From assembly GCA_001803205.1 (NCBI GenBank), contig MHBE01000012.1, forward strand, positions 1-32,087: a DNA stretch of 32,087 nucleotides, read 5' to 3'. A model generated the notes under the pieces. It did not search any database, was not told the DNA's origin, and saw only the letters and a list, made by a program, of their open reading frames with translations. Below, in pieces: positions 23,082 through 31,259 of the stretch. Made by a program: the position numbers and the translations under genes. The DNA comes from Lentisphaerae bacterium GWF2_38_69 (GTDB taxonomy: Bacteria; Verrucomicrobiota; Lentisphaeria; Victivallales; GWF2-38-69). The first letter of the stretch is position 1. Each line of letters begins with the position of its first letter.

Positions 23082-23960
23082 TCACAATTTTAAATTATTC
23101 ATGCAGACGGCGGCAGCTCCAAGAACAGGCGCGTCGGCGGCATTATCTGAAAATTCTATAGTCAGCTTTTCTGCCGCGCGGGCATAAACGAATTTTTTGA
23201 CTTCTTCGCGCATAGAGGTTTCGAAATACTTTCTTGAAGCTACTATGGATCCGCCAATTATGATTGCCTGAGGATCCAGGCACGCAAGAATAATTTTAAT
23301 TATCCTTCCGAGGTGATATCCGAATTCGTTGAATATCCTCAAGGCTTCTGAGTCTCCTTTTTCAGCATTTTTAAAGACTGTCATTCCGTCAGTGTTGTAT
23401 TTTGTTTTGAAGAAGAGTCCGCTGCAGTAATTCTCGGCTTTGGTTTCCATATAGAGAATTTCTCCCAGCTCTCCGGACATACAGTTTTCATCTTTCAGAA
23501 GAAAGCCGCCGTTTATAATCCCCCCACCTAATCCTGTTCCAATGGTCATTCCTACAAAATTTTCATAGTTTCGACCTTTGCCGTAGAATCTTTCACCTAC
23601 TGCAAAGCAGTTGGCATCATTATCAAGAAAAACTGGAACATTGAATCTTTTCTGGAGAATCTCTCCTAAGCGAACTTCCTTATAAGACTTCCAGCAGGCA
23701 ATGTTTTGAGTATCGTAGATAACGCCTTCTTTTCTATTTACGATGCTTGGCACTCCAATCCCTATTCCCTTTACCCCATCCTCCATAACCTGCTCAATAG
23801 CATTGATTATATTACTTATTACAATTCCACCGGAATCAGAACTGTCATTTTTCGGATGTATAGCCTTGAAGGACTTATTAACTTTCTGCCCCGTTACCAG
23901 TCCTGCATTAACTTTCGTCCCGCCTAGGTCAACTCCAATCACTTTAATTTCGTTAGTCAT
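23082..23960 (-). CDS. ROK-family sugar kinase lacking the usual zinc motif
   Basis: This is a 292-residue ROK protein. The phosphate-binding loop DLGGTKVNAG is near residue 11, and the second ATP loop is GMTIGTGLGGGIINGG near 140. The sugar-binding Asp is in NDAN (LDNDANCFAVGE), and the C-terminal adenosine motif is IIGGSIV. The family's CxCGxxGCxE zinc motif is absent; in its place is SGELGEILYME...YCSGLF, as in some zinc-free ROK proteins. There is no DNA-binding domain, so it is a kinase rather than a repressor. It probably phosphorylates a hexose brought in by the two MFS carriers encoded upstream on the same strand. GAGG lies 9 bases before the ATG. The substrate sugar is unknown. Confidence 0.85.
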   Translation of the reverse strand: MTNEIKVIGVDLGGTKVNAGLVTGQKVNKSFKAIHPKNDSSDSGGIVISNIINAIEQVMEDGVKGIGIGVPSIVNRKEGVIYDTQNIACWKSYKEVRLGEILQKRFNVPVFLDNDANCFAVGERFYGKGRNYENFVGMTIGTGLGGGIINGGFLLKDENCMSGELGEILYMETKAENYCSGLFFKTKYNTDGMTVFKNAEKGDSEALRIFNEFGYHLGRIIKIILACLDPQAIIIGGSIVASRKYFETSMREEVKKFVYARAAEKLTIEFSDNAADAPVLGAAAVCMNNLKL

Positions 23961-24102
23961 TTATCTTTTCCTCATATTATATTTAAAGCGAAATGATTTT
24001 CGAAAAATATTTACACAAAATGAGTTCATATGTGCGAAATAAAACCAATATTCAAATACCCTTTGGGTATACTTCCAAATTTCCACTTCAAACTTCTCAA
24101 TT
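23961..24102. other. Spacer between ROK kinase and MFS gene
   Basis: The gap is AT-rich with no gene. It contains, on the minus strand, TTCGAAAATCATTTCG (24003-23988), a 16-base exact match to 28275-28290 in the right arm of the cysN-hemA element, and a small dyad ATACCC-TTT-GGGTAT at 24056-24070. A TATAAT-like sequence lies about 20 bases before the kinase start. Confidence 0.4.
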
Positions 24103-25341
24103 CTAAAATATTTTTCTGTTCTTTATAATAGGTTTAGCCCAAAAAGAAATAAATAGCACATAAAGCAATCCAGCAAAAATCATGCACATGGCCAATCGCA
24201 AACCTATCATGTCAGCGACAAAACCAATCAGCAAGGCCATAACGGCCGCTCCGCAAATGCCAGTGCAAAGTATGCCGGACAGAGCTCCATGGTGTTCAAG
24301 TACAGTATTCATTCCAAGAGAAAGGATGCTTGGATACATTATCGCAAAGAATAACCCGCATAGCGGGAAAGAAAATAAAGCAATATCTCTGTTTCCAAAA
24401 AGAGAAAGAGCCAGCAGAACCATTGAAATCACGGCAAAAGAGCCCAGCAGTTTTTTCACATCCATCAAAAAAATCAGAATGATCCCCAATCCTCCTCCAA
24501 TGCTCAGAAAAAGCCAGAATCTTGAAAAAACCATCGCCCCTTCATTTTCAGGGTTAATGCCGTGATAAAGTTCAAGAAATTTAGTCATCCAGTTTGACAC
24601 GCCCTGCTCTACTCCTGCATAGAAAAAAATACCAAAGAAGAAAACCCAAACTTTGTAATCTTTCAGAAGCAATAAGAATGTGTTTAAACCTCCAATAATA
24701 TCTTCAGAGCTCTTCTGCATTTTTGGAAACTTTATAGTCATGAGCAGAATAAAAACAACTATACAGGAAAGCAAACATACCCAGTAAATCGATATCCATG
24801 TTAAATCAGGAGGAGTCATTTTTTTAATCAGATTTATTATTGTCGAAGTATCCCTATTAGAAGATATTCCAGTGACCAAACTCGTAAAAAGCAATGGGCT
24901 GACTATTGAGCCTCCACCATATACAAGCTGTCCGAAAATCAAGTAGAATGAAAAATATTCCTCTCCCCCTACATTACGGACAAGCGGATTAATCACGACT
25001 TGCACTGCCGCCATCATTGCTCCTGAAATAAACAGTGTAAAAAGCAAAACTCCATAAGAAGGAAACAATAAAAATATAAGAGTAACAAGCGCCGTAAAAG
25101 CAAAAGCTGTCATCATCATGCTTCTGGCGCTTCTTTTTTCATGGATACAGCCCGCGGGAATGGACATAAAAGCATATGCTATAAAAAAGGCAAATGGAAG
25201 CACCCCTGCCTGAGAGAGCGAGAGACTCATTGACTCCTTGGCAAAAGGCAGCACTATCCCTGAAAGATTTGTCAGAATAGACATACTGAAAACAGACACA
25301 GCGACCGTCAGCAGTATTATTATTTTCCTAAACAGCGTCAT
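24103..25341 (-). CDS. MFS sugar transporter, FucP-like (second of a tandem pair)
   Basis: This is a 412-residue 12-helix MFS carrier. 'AGVLPFAFFIAYAFMSIPAG' and 'ILSLGMNTVLEHHGALSGIL' near the C-terminus fit the fucose/glucose-galactose proton symporter (FHS/FucP) subfamily. The second half carries 'FFFGIFFYAGVEQGVSNWM', also typical. It is homologous to the next carrier upstream (25467-26714), so the pair looks like a tandem duplication with diverged specificity. The in-frame TTG at 25347 is possible, but ATG 25341 is preferred; no good Shine-Dalgarno is visible. It lies upstream of the ROK kinase on the same strand, suggesting uptake followed by phosphorylation. Confidence 0.82.
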   Translation of the reverse strand: MTLFRKIIILLTVAVSVFSMSILTNLSGIVLPFAKESMSLSLSQAGVLPFAFFIAYAFMSIPAGCIHEKRSARSMMMTAFAFTALVTLIFLLFPSYGVLLFTLFISGAMMAAVQVVINPLVRNVGGEEYFSFYLIFGQLVYGGGSIVSPLLFTSLVTGISSNRDTSTIINLIKKMTPPDLTWISIYWVCLLSCIVVFILLMTIKFPKMQKSSEDIIGGLNTFLLLLKDYKVWVFFFGIFFYAGVEQGVSNWMTKFLELYHGINPENEGAMVFSRFWLFLSIGGGLGIILIFLMDVKKLLGSFAVISMVLLALSLFGNRDIALFSFPLCGLFFAIMYPSILSLGMNTVLEHHGALSGILCTGICGAAVMALLIGFVADMIGLRLAMCMIFAGLLYVLFISFWAKPIIKNRKIF

Positions 25342-25409
25342 AATCAATTAAATTTCGAAATCCTAATTTCTAAACTCGAAACAAGTCCAAATTCTTCAAA
25401 ATTTCATTA

Positions 25410-25469
25410 ACTCAAAACCCATCATTCAAAACTCAAAACTCATCATTCAAAACTCAAAACTTCTCACTA
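25410..25469. repeat. 21-base tandem repeat, two full copies plus a partial
   Basis: ACTCAAAACCCATCATTCAAA (25410-25430), ACTCAAAACTCATCATTCAAA (25431-25451) and a diverged partial copy (25452-25469) fill the end of the 125-base gap between the two MFS genes; the last copy overlaps the stop of the upstream gene. The rest of the gap is similar low-complexity text (TTTCGAAATCC, AAACTCGAAAC). Adjacent copies without spacers exclude a CRISPR. Confidence 0.85.
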
Positions 25470-26714
25470 CTCTTTATCAAAAATCGTCTTGTTTTTCACT
25501 AATGGTTTAGCTGTCAAAGAGATGAAGAGCATAAATAGGATAGTAAGATAAACAAGGCACATGCCTAAACGCAGATTTGTTATATTGCCGAGAGCCCCAA
25601 CTAGAAGGGGAACTACAGCTCCGCCTATTATCCCAGTACAGAAAATGCCTGAAACGGAACCGTGATGCGCAGCAAGAGAATTCATCCCTAGAGAGAAAAT
25701 ACTTCCATACATAACTGAAGTGAGAAATCCGCATACTACAAAAGCTACAAGAGATACATTCGCAGAACCGAACAAAGCCAAACTCAAAGATATAAGCTGT
25801 GCCAGCAAAAATACTACAAGTATCTTTTTTACATCAAAAAGCTTGAGGAGCACTATCCCAAGAAGGCTTCCTACGCTCTGCATGGCCCAGAAAAGCGCGA
25901 CAGCTTTGGCTCCTGTAGTGTTTGCATCAAACCCATGATAATCTTGAAGGAATTTTGACATCCAGACGCTAATTCCCTGCTCCTGTCCCACATAACAGAA
26001 TATCCCGAAGAAATAGAAGATAACGATAGGATTTTTAATAAGGCTTTTGATCATTCCTAGACCTTCGAGTTTTTCAGTTTCGGTGAGTTCAACTTTAGGG
26101 AATTTTATAAGTGTGATAATTACTATCATCACTATCATCACAAGGGCATTAAGCCAGTATATCGAAACCCATGAGAGGTTCTGAGGAACAAGTTTGGACA
26201 TGCCTTCAAGAAAAAAGTTGGCATTAGCGTTCTTCGGCAGATTCAGTACCAGGTAGGAATATACAAGGGGGCTGATAAAAGAAGCAGCTCCAAAAAAAAT
26301 CTGGGTTAGAACCGAATTAAAGGAATAGTGCTCTTCTCCTCCCGCGGTTCTGAGAAGAGGCCAGAAAGCTGTCTGAAGCATAGCCACACATGCGCCCACA
26401 ATAAAAAGACCGATAAGATAGGTCATATAGTTAGGATGGACTGCAAAAATCAATGAACCTATAGCGCCAATTACAAAAGCTAAGGTTATAACAAATTTCG
26501 CCCCATATTTTTCCAGCATATAACCAGCCGGCAAAGAGATAATATAAGCTATAAAGAAAGCAAACGGCAGGATTCCCGCCTGGGCAAGTGTCAGATTTAG
26601 ATCGCTTGTGGCCTGAGGCATTATAGGGCCTAATATATTTGTCACAAAAGAGATGACAAAGAACGAAACCATTACTAAACTGACCATGAATAGACTTCTG
26701 CCGCTATTTGACAT
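25467..26714 (-). CDS. MFS sugar transporter, FucP-like (first of a tandem pair)
   Basis: This is a 415-residue 12-helix MFS carrier. Blocks shared with the downstream copy include AGILPFAFFIAYIISLPAG, 'FYFFGIFCYVGQEQGISVWM', FSLGMNSLAAHHGSVSGI and the tail AKPLVKNKTIF. These fit the FucP/GluP subfamily of proton-coupled sugar symporters. The start is well supported: AAGGAG with an 8-base spacer. It appears to be the first gene of a three-gene sugar set (carrier, carrier, ROK kinase), all on the minus strand, although low-complexity spacers of 100-150 bases separate them. Confidence 0.84.
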   Translation of the reverse strand: MSNSGRSLFMVSLVMVSFFVISFVTNILGPIMPQATSDLNLTLAQAGILPFAFFIAYIISLPAGYMLEKYGAKFVITLAFVIGAIGSLIFAVHPNYMTYLIGLFIVGACVAMLQTAFWPLLRTAGGEEHYSFNSVLTQIFFGAASFISPLVYSYLVLNLPKNANANFFLEGMSKLVPQNLSWVSIYWLNALVMIVMIVIITLIKFPKVELTETEKLEGLGMIKSLIKNPIVIFYFFGIFCYVGQEQGISVWMSKFLQDYHGFDANTTGAKAVALFWAMQSVGSLLGIVLLKLFDVKKILVVFLLAQLISLSLALFGSANVSLVAFVVCGFLTSVMYGSIFSLGMNSLAAHHGSVSGIFCTGIIGGAVVPLLVGALGNITNLRLGMCLVYLTILFMLFISLTAKPLVKNKTIFDKE

Positions 26715-26872
26715 ATACTTCTCTCCTTGAAGGGGGGTGTTATTTTATCGACAATTTTAGCCGGAAACAGGAAAAAACAAAAATAAATTTAGGTTTTCCA
26801 TTAAAAAAACTAGATAATGATAGGGCTTCATTAGATTCCAATTAACATAAAAATAATTGTATTGGAAAGTGA

Positions 26873-27134
26873 TTAGACAGGGAATTCAAGAGTGAACTTT
26901 GTGCCGTTGCAATTTTCTATATTAGTTCTACCAGTTAACTGTTTTGCCATCATATCTACAAAATCAAGGCCAAATCCTTTGGAAGATTTATGCTTTGCAT
27001 TGGTGTTTTTTTGATAGCTTCTTTCCCTGATGCAGCGGTAATAATATCCGCATCGACTTCCTCAAGTAAAAAAAATTGAGCTTAATGCTTAGAGGATCGT
27101 CATCAAGTACTAATATTTTCTGCCTGTTTCCCAT
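26873..27134 (-). pseudogene. Remnant of a response regulator / histidine kinase hybrid gene
   Basis: Reading the minus strand from ATG 27134 gives MGNRQKILVLDDDPLSIKLN, a receiver-domain N-terminus with its acidic DDD pocket. After an A/T homopolymer (27068-27075 on the plus strand) the protein continues in another frame as LEEVDADIITAASGKEAIKK, the next receiver elements. Near 27000 a third frame takes over: SKGFGLDFVDMMAKQLTGRT followed by NIENCNGTKFTLEFPV and a stop, which is the G2 box and C-terminus of a HATPase domain as in HisKA_2-type kinases. So at least one frameshift and a large internal deletion have joined the two ends of a two-component gene. It follows hemA on the same strand. 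The flanking 26715-26872 is AT-rich and empty. Confidence 0.75.
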
Positions 27135-27206
27135 GTTTATTACTTTTTTTTGCGGCCGGTGTTATTGTTGGCAGCCTTATATTTATGCCCTTCTTCAGAT
27201 AAAGAG

Positions 27207-28091
27207 TTAAGCCAAAGAAGCAGATATATTTCTGAATCTCTCAAAATACTTCGAGCACTCTTCTTCTATAATTTTTTCAGCAATATTTATCTCTTTTGAT
27301 CTCGCCTTTAGATTGTTATCTATCTGTCTTTCTATATCTTCTATATTATAAAGTTCGATATTGCCAAATGAAGATATTTCGGGGTCAATATCCCTAGGTA
27401 CTGCAAGGTCAAATAATATCTGCTTTCCCTCTACCTGATAGAGCTCTTTTCTTATAACAAAATGAGGAGCAGCTGTTGCAGAAATAACCACATCTACTTC
27501 GTTCAATAAATCATAAAAGCTATCAAATCTGATAGCTTCACAATTCATTTCCCTGCTAAGAAGAAGAGCTTTTTCAAAGGTTCTATTTGCTACAAATATC
27601 GTCCTTCCTCCCTTTCTTGTAAGATATCTGATTACATCTTTATTGATATTGCTTGCGCCTAGGATCAGGAATTTCATTTCACCCAGGTTCAAATTCTTCC
27701 GCAGCAGTATCTCAAGAACAGCGAGGCTGTGTGACATAGCACCATGAGATATTTTTGTTTCCGCGCGGACTTTTTTGCCGACAGCTATGGCCTTCTGGAA
27801 TAAAATGTTCAGACCTTTTGAAACCATTCCCTGATTTAACGCATTGAAGTAAGAATCCTTAAGCTGGCCGAGAATGGCATTTTCTCCTAATAAAGCAGAA
27901 TCCAAACCTGAAGCCACCCTGAAAAGATGTCTGGCCACATCCTCAGGAGCTGGGCCGTCTCCTGTATAGAGTTCGACTCTGTTGCATGTAGCAAGGAGAA
28001 CATGATTTTCTTTCGTTTCAGGAAGTTTTTTCAGAAATCCTTCCCTGTCTGCCAAAGTTGAATCCAGATCTTTTTTATAAAGTAAAATCAT
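27207..28091 (-). CDS. hemA: Compact glutamyl-tRNA reductase (HemA) lacking the dimerisation domain
   Basis: This is a 294-residue protein; typical HemA has about 420. It contains the catalytic block ATCNRVELY (nucleophile Cys 36), SGLDSALLGENAILGQLKDSY-like text (here SGLDSALLGENAILGQLK), a Rossmann segment with GASNIN in place of the usual GAGExx, and VANRTFEKA. It stops in what should be the spinal helix (YFERFRNISASLA), so the C-terminal dimerisation domain is missing. The N-terminal HKTA motif is also absent (KKDLDS instead). The enzyme reduces glutamyl-tRNA to glutamate-1-semialdehyde for tetrapyrroles. Next to cys genes, the likely end use is siroheme for sulfite reductase. No Shine-Dalgarno precedes the ATG; a TGGTATAAT 10 bases upstream suggests a leaderless or near-leaderless message. 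Confidence 0.8.
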   Translation of the reverse strand: MILLYKKDLDSTLADREGFLKKLPETKENHVLLATCNRVELYTGDGPAPEDVARHLFRVASGLDSALLGENAILGQLKDSYFNALNQGMVSKGLNILFQKAIAVGKKVRAETKISHGAMSHSLAVLEILLRKNLNLGEMKFLILGASNINKDVIRYLTRKGGRTIFVANRTFEKALLLSREMNCEAIRFDSFYDLLNEVDVVISATAAPHFVIRKELYQVEGKQILFDLAVPRDIDPEISSFGNIELYNIEDIERQIDNNLKARSKEINIAEKIIEEECSKYFERFRNISASLA

Positions 28092-28101
28092 CTTTATGAG
28101 A

Positions 28102-28302
28102 TTATACCAGTTCCGTTTTGTTTTTCGAGCTTACACCTATGGATGCCCAAGGTAGGGACGCATCTCCGAGGCGTCCGCTGATTTCGGCGCTTTCGGAGAA
28201 AGTCGCCCTACCGAGGTGTCCGTCAATTACGGTCAGCTCGGAGATCTGACCCTACCTAATAAAGCTACATGAAATTCGAAAATCATTTCGTTATAGGTAT
28301 AA
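28102..28302. mobile_element. MITE-like intergenic element with terminal inverted repeats
   Basis: The left end TTATACCAGTTCCGTTTTG (28102 onward, continuing TTTTTCGAG) resembles the inverted right end, TTATACCTATAACGAAATG then ATTTTCGA (28302 down to about 28275): 7 outer bases are identical, then about half the positions match, ending TTTTCGA in both. Inside are GC-rich palindromes, GGTAGGGACG...CGCCCTACC (28151-28212) and CAGCTCGGAGATCTGACCC (28234-28252). It fills nearly all of the 248-base cysN-hemA gap and encodes nothing. The left arm recurs at 11838-11875. No transposase is in the window, so mobility is inferred from form only. Confidence 0.5.
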
Positions 28303-28339
28303 CATACCAGAATTAAAATCATTTTGGCAAAGTTTACTC

Positions 28340-30139
28340 TCAAATAGTGTATTCTTCAAGGACTTTGCTGCTCACCAGCAGTTTAAAAATAGCTTCTACC
28401 ATCTGATCTTTTATTATACCCTGCTCCAATTGGAGATCTATTTTGAATTTATTGAAGTTATTGTCCCCAATATTTACCACCATAATCTCATAAGGCTCAT
28501 TCAGGAGCTTGAGTCTTTCCAGATCATAATCGTCAAGGTTAGATATGCTGGTAATAAAAATCTGTCCTGCTTCAGTCATAATTCTGGCAAGTTCTCCAAT
28601 CATTCTGATATGATCATAAGGATTGTTCGGTCTGTCAAGTGAATCTGATTCCAGGCCTAAAGCTAAATTAGACAATCCAAGATAAAAAACCTTGTGCCCG
28701 CTTATAAAGAGCCTTCTTTCCAGCGCTTTAGCTATCTCGTTTTTACCCGTATTTTTCGGACCGGTAATGACTATGAACTTGCTTCTGTGCCCGTATTCAA
28801 TAGCTCTTTCGTCAGCATTTACAGAACTCTTTTGCCAGATATTTTCTCTGTCTTTAATATACTTCTTAAGGCTGTTCTCATCAGAATTAAAAGATTCAAG
28901 AACAATTCCTCCTCCGGCTATCTCGTAATTGTCTACAATCACAAAACGGCTAGTATTTTCTATCTGGCTTACAATATCAAACGCAATTGGCTTTTGGGTT
29001 TCAAATACGCATTCGGCCACTTCATGCCTTTCTATTTCCTGTTTATTTTTATCAGCTGTAAGTTCAGAAGCATTCATCACGCTTTTTATTTCAACAAGTT
29101 TAAGAGGCATTCTAACTGCGCCGAGTTTCAGTTTATAAGTCTTGTTCTTTACCATAGGAGCCTTGCCCACCCAGAAAAGATTAGCTCTGAATTTATCATT
29201 CACCTGAGGGAAAGCTTCAGAGGATTTTACAGCAAGCTCGCCGGGCTTGATGTAAATCTGAGTTTCAAGAGTGAATCCTGCAGCTTCGCCGACAGATGCG
29301 GAAATTTTGTGTTTTGTATTAAAACTTTCGATAGTTTTAATTTTGGATTTCTTGCCGGAAGGAAGGAAAACCACCTCGTCTCCAATAGAAATCTTTCCGG
29401 TTTCCACCGTACCTGCCACGATTCGCCTGTCATCGTTTTCCTCAGTAAATTTATAAATATCCTGAACTCCCATTCTAAACGGCTTATCTTCAAGACTCTC
29501 GCTTTTCTTGAAAGAATCGAGTTGTTCCAATACGCTATGCCCGTCGTACCAGGGAGTGTTTTCCGATTTACCAACCATGTTATCGCCATGAAACGCGCTG
29601 ATTGGAATAAAGCTTATAGGTTTAACATTAATTTGACTCAGAAAGTCCGTGAACTCTTTTTGGATTGATTTGAATACTTTTTCTTCATAGTTCACTAGAT
29701 CCATCTTATTGACAAGTATCGAAACTTGTTTTACTCCAAGCATCGAAATCATGAATCCATGCCTTCTCGAGTTCTCCTGAATTCCTTCGTCAGCGTCAAT
29801 AACTAGTAAAGCCGCTTCAGCGTGCGCCGCCCCTGTAACCATGTTTTTAAGAAACTCAATATGCCCTGGCGCGTCTAGTATTATGTAATCCCTGTTAGCT
29901 GTTTTGAAGAAACATCTTGCTATATCGATTGTAATTCCCTGAGATTGTTCATCTTTGAGGGCATCTAGAAGAAAAGCATATTCAAAAGGTTTTGCATTTT
30001 TTTTGCACAACGCCTTTATGCTTTCGAGCTTTCCCACAGGCAAAGATTTGGTATCAGCAAGCAGCCTGCCGATTACCGTGCTTTTACCGTGATCGACATG
30101 ACCGACTATAACTATATTCATCTGTTCTCTACTAATCAT
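28340..30139 (-). CDS. cysN: Sulfate adenylyltransferase GTPase subunit CysN with degenerate APS-kinase-like tail
   Basis: This is a 599-residue protein. GTPase motifs are G1 GHVDHGKST (13-21), G3 DAPGH and G4 NKMD, with the EF-Tu-like domains II and III after (to about 440). It couples GTP hydrolysis to APS formation by CysD. Residues about 450-599 resemble APS kinase (CysC), but the P-loop reads GPKNTGKN, with Asn replacing the final Ser/Thr, and the LDGDNVR block reads YLGLSNLAL. The helix '[20 protein letters not shown]' is kept. Kinase activity is therefore doubtful; I believe related CysN-linked variants without the DGDN motif exist. AAGGTG lies 7 bases before the ATG. It is separated from cysD by a 236-base repeat-filled gap. 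Confidence 0.88.
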   Translation of the reverse strand: MISREQMNIVIVGHVDHGKSTVIGRLLADTKSLPVGKLESIKALCKKNAKPFEYAFLLDALKDEQSQGITIDIARCFFKTANRDYIILDAPGHIEFLKNMVTGAAHAEAALLVIDADEGIQENSRRHGFMISMLGVKQVSILVNKMDLVNYEEKVFKSIQKEFTDFLSQINVKPISFIPISAFHGDNMVGKSENTPWYDGHSVLEQLDSFKKSESLEDKPFRMGVQDIYKFTEENDDRRIVAGTVETGKISIGDEVVFLPSGKKSKIKTIESFNTKHKISASVGEAAGFTLETQIYIKPGELAVKSSEAFPQVNDKFRANLFWVGKAPMVKNKTYKLKLGAVRMPLKLVEIKSVMNASELTADKNKQEIERHEVAECVFETQKPIAFDIVSQIENTSRFVIVDNYEIAGGGIVLESFNSDENSLKKYIKDRENIWQKSSVNADERAIEYGHRSKFIVITGPKNTGKNEIAKALERRLFISGHKVFYLGLSNLALGLESDSLDRPNNPYDHIRMIGELARIMTEAGQIFITSISNLDDYDLERLKLLNEPYEIMVVNIGDNNFNKFKIDLQLEQGIIKDQMVEAIFKLLVSSKVLEEYTI

Positions 30140-30171
30140 ATTTCAACACCTTAAATAGATTAACTGTTTTT

Positions 30172-30253
30172 GGATAGGGCGTGTCTCTCCGAGACTGCCG
30201 GGTGACTGTGGTCACCTTTCATCAGCGGACGGCTGCGGAGAGCCGTCCCTACC
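30172..30253. repeat. 82-base GC-rich palindromic element between cysD and cysN
   Basis: The left end GGATAGGGCGTGTCTCTCCG and the inverted right end GGTAGGGACGGCTCTCCG match closely, so the unit is itself a long imperfect inverted repeat. It shares TAGGG, CTCCG, CGTCCGCTGAT and GTCACCCGGC-type blocks with 28151-28212 and 11876-12130. No gene is encoded. Confidence 0.75.
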
Positions 30254-30257
30254 TTTT

Positions 30258-30277
30258 AGACGCAAGATTTTGCGTCT
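30258..30277. repeat. Perfect 8-base-stem hairpin AGACGCAA-GATT-TTGCGTCT
   Basis: This short perfect stem-loop directly follows the GC-rich element. It resembles the widespread 'GTAGAGACGCAAAATTTTGCGTCTCTAC' class of bacterial intergenic palindromes. The remaining gap (about 30300-30370) is a low-complexity phrase repeat with recurring AATATCCAAC, GAATTATCAATAACC and GATATTGAGTG, again non-coding. cysN must be read through or started within this region. Confidence 0.7.
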
Positions 30278-30375
30278 CTACTTCCGCCTTTGACTGCGAT
30301 CACAATATCCAACAAGGAATTATCAATAACCAAGTATTATTTGGAAATTGAGTATTCGATATTGAGTGTTCTGCA

Positions 30376-31257
30376 TTACATATATCCTTCTTTCCTAAGT
30401 GTCTCCAATCCTCCTCCGTCTTCCTTGTCCTGCGCCCTTCCTGAACGCTCGGCAATATTAGAGAATTTTCCGCTTTTCAGTTCTTCAATTATCTCTCTGA
30501 CATTTCTGGCATCAGATTCCACAGGTTGCGTGCATGGATAACATCCTAAAGAGCGGTAGCGCTTTCCGCTGCCTTGATTGTAATAGAGTGAAACAGTCGG
30601 AATATTCTCTCTTTCAATATATTCCCAGATATTTAGTTCGGTCCAATCGAGAAGAGGATGAACTCTGATATGCGTACCTGGGGCAAAATCTGTCTTGAAC
30701 TGATTCCAGAATTCAGGCGGCTGGTCTCCGATGTCCCATTCATTGGTTTTGTCCCTTGGAGAAAAATAACGCTCCTTCGAACGGCTCCCTTCTTCGTCAG
30801 CCCTAACTCCCACTATCACGCCTGTGTAAGGATCCTTATTTGCGTCAGGAACATATTTTTTGAGATTATGATCCATCCTGTAGCGCGTCCATTCTCCTGA
30901 TAGTGTGTTCTTTAGTGCTTCGCTTTTTAATTTTCTGCAGCATGTAAGTCTATCAACTTTGCCATCCGGAAAAGTCTGCTTTGCCTCAATAGCTTCTTTA
31001 TTTTCGCCATAAACCATATTAAGGTGCCATTGCAGTGCAAGGTTGTCTCTATATTCTATCATTTCAGGTATTTTAAAATGGGTATCGATATGAACCAAAG
31101 GGATCGGCACATGTCCGAAAAATGCTTTTCTTGCCAACCACAGAAGAACTGTGCTGTCTTTTCCGATAGACCAAAGCATGCAGAGATTTTTAAATTCCCT
31201 GTAAGCTTCCCTTAAAATAAAAACGCTTTTAGCTTCAAGTTTTTCCAGATGATCCAT
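30376..31257 (-). CDS. cysD: Sulfate adenylyltransferase catalytic subunit CysD
   Basis: This is a 293-residue PP-loop enzyme that makes APS from sulfate and ATP together with the GTPase CysN. The PP-loop SIGKDS is at residues 30-35. Other family blocks are 'VPLIHIDT'-like [48 protein letters not shown] and [16 protein letters not shown]. The length is normal and all expected motifs are present. AAGGA lies 6 bases before the ATG, inside the 3' end of cysH, and the gap to cysH is 2 bases, so the two are translationally linked. cysN comes 236 bases further on. Confidence 0.93.
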   Translation of the reverse strand: MDHLEKLEAKSVFILREAYREFKNLCMLWSIGKDSTVLLWLARKAFFGHVPIPLVHIDTHFKIPEMIEYRDNLALQWHLNMVYGENKEAIEAKQTFPDGKVDRLTCCRKLKSEALKNTLSGEWTRYRMDHNLKKYVPDANKDPYTGVIVGVRADEEGSRSKERYFSPRDKTNEWDIGDQPPEFWNQFKTDFAPGTHIRVHPLLDWTELNIWEYIERENIPTVSLYYNQGSGKRYRSLGCYPCTQPVESDARNVREIIEELKSGKFSNIAERSGRAQDKEDGGGLETLRKEGYM

Positions 31258-31259
31258 TA

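Noticed and set aside
24056-24070. ATACCC-TTT-GGGTAT dyad as an operator
   Set aside because: It is short, single-copy and located at the 3' side of the MFS gene with no promoter beside it; likely chance.
25410-25469. Possible CRISPR
   Set aside because: The repeats are directly adjacent with no spacers, low in complexity, and no cas gene is in the window.
28694-29668. 324-residue plus-strand open frame antisense to cysN
   Set aside because: It lies wholly inside a well-recognised CysN gene on the other strand, has no recognisable domain, and its composition is that of a reverse-complement shadow.
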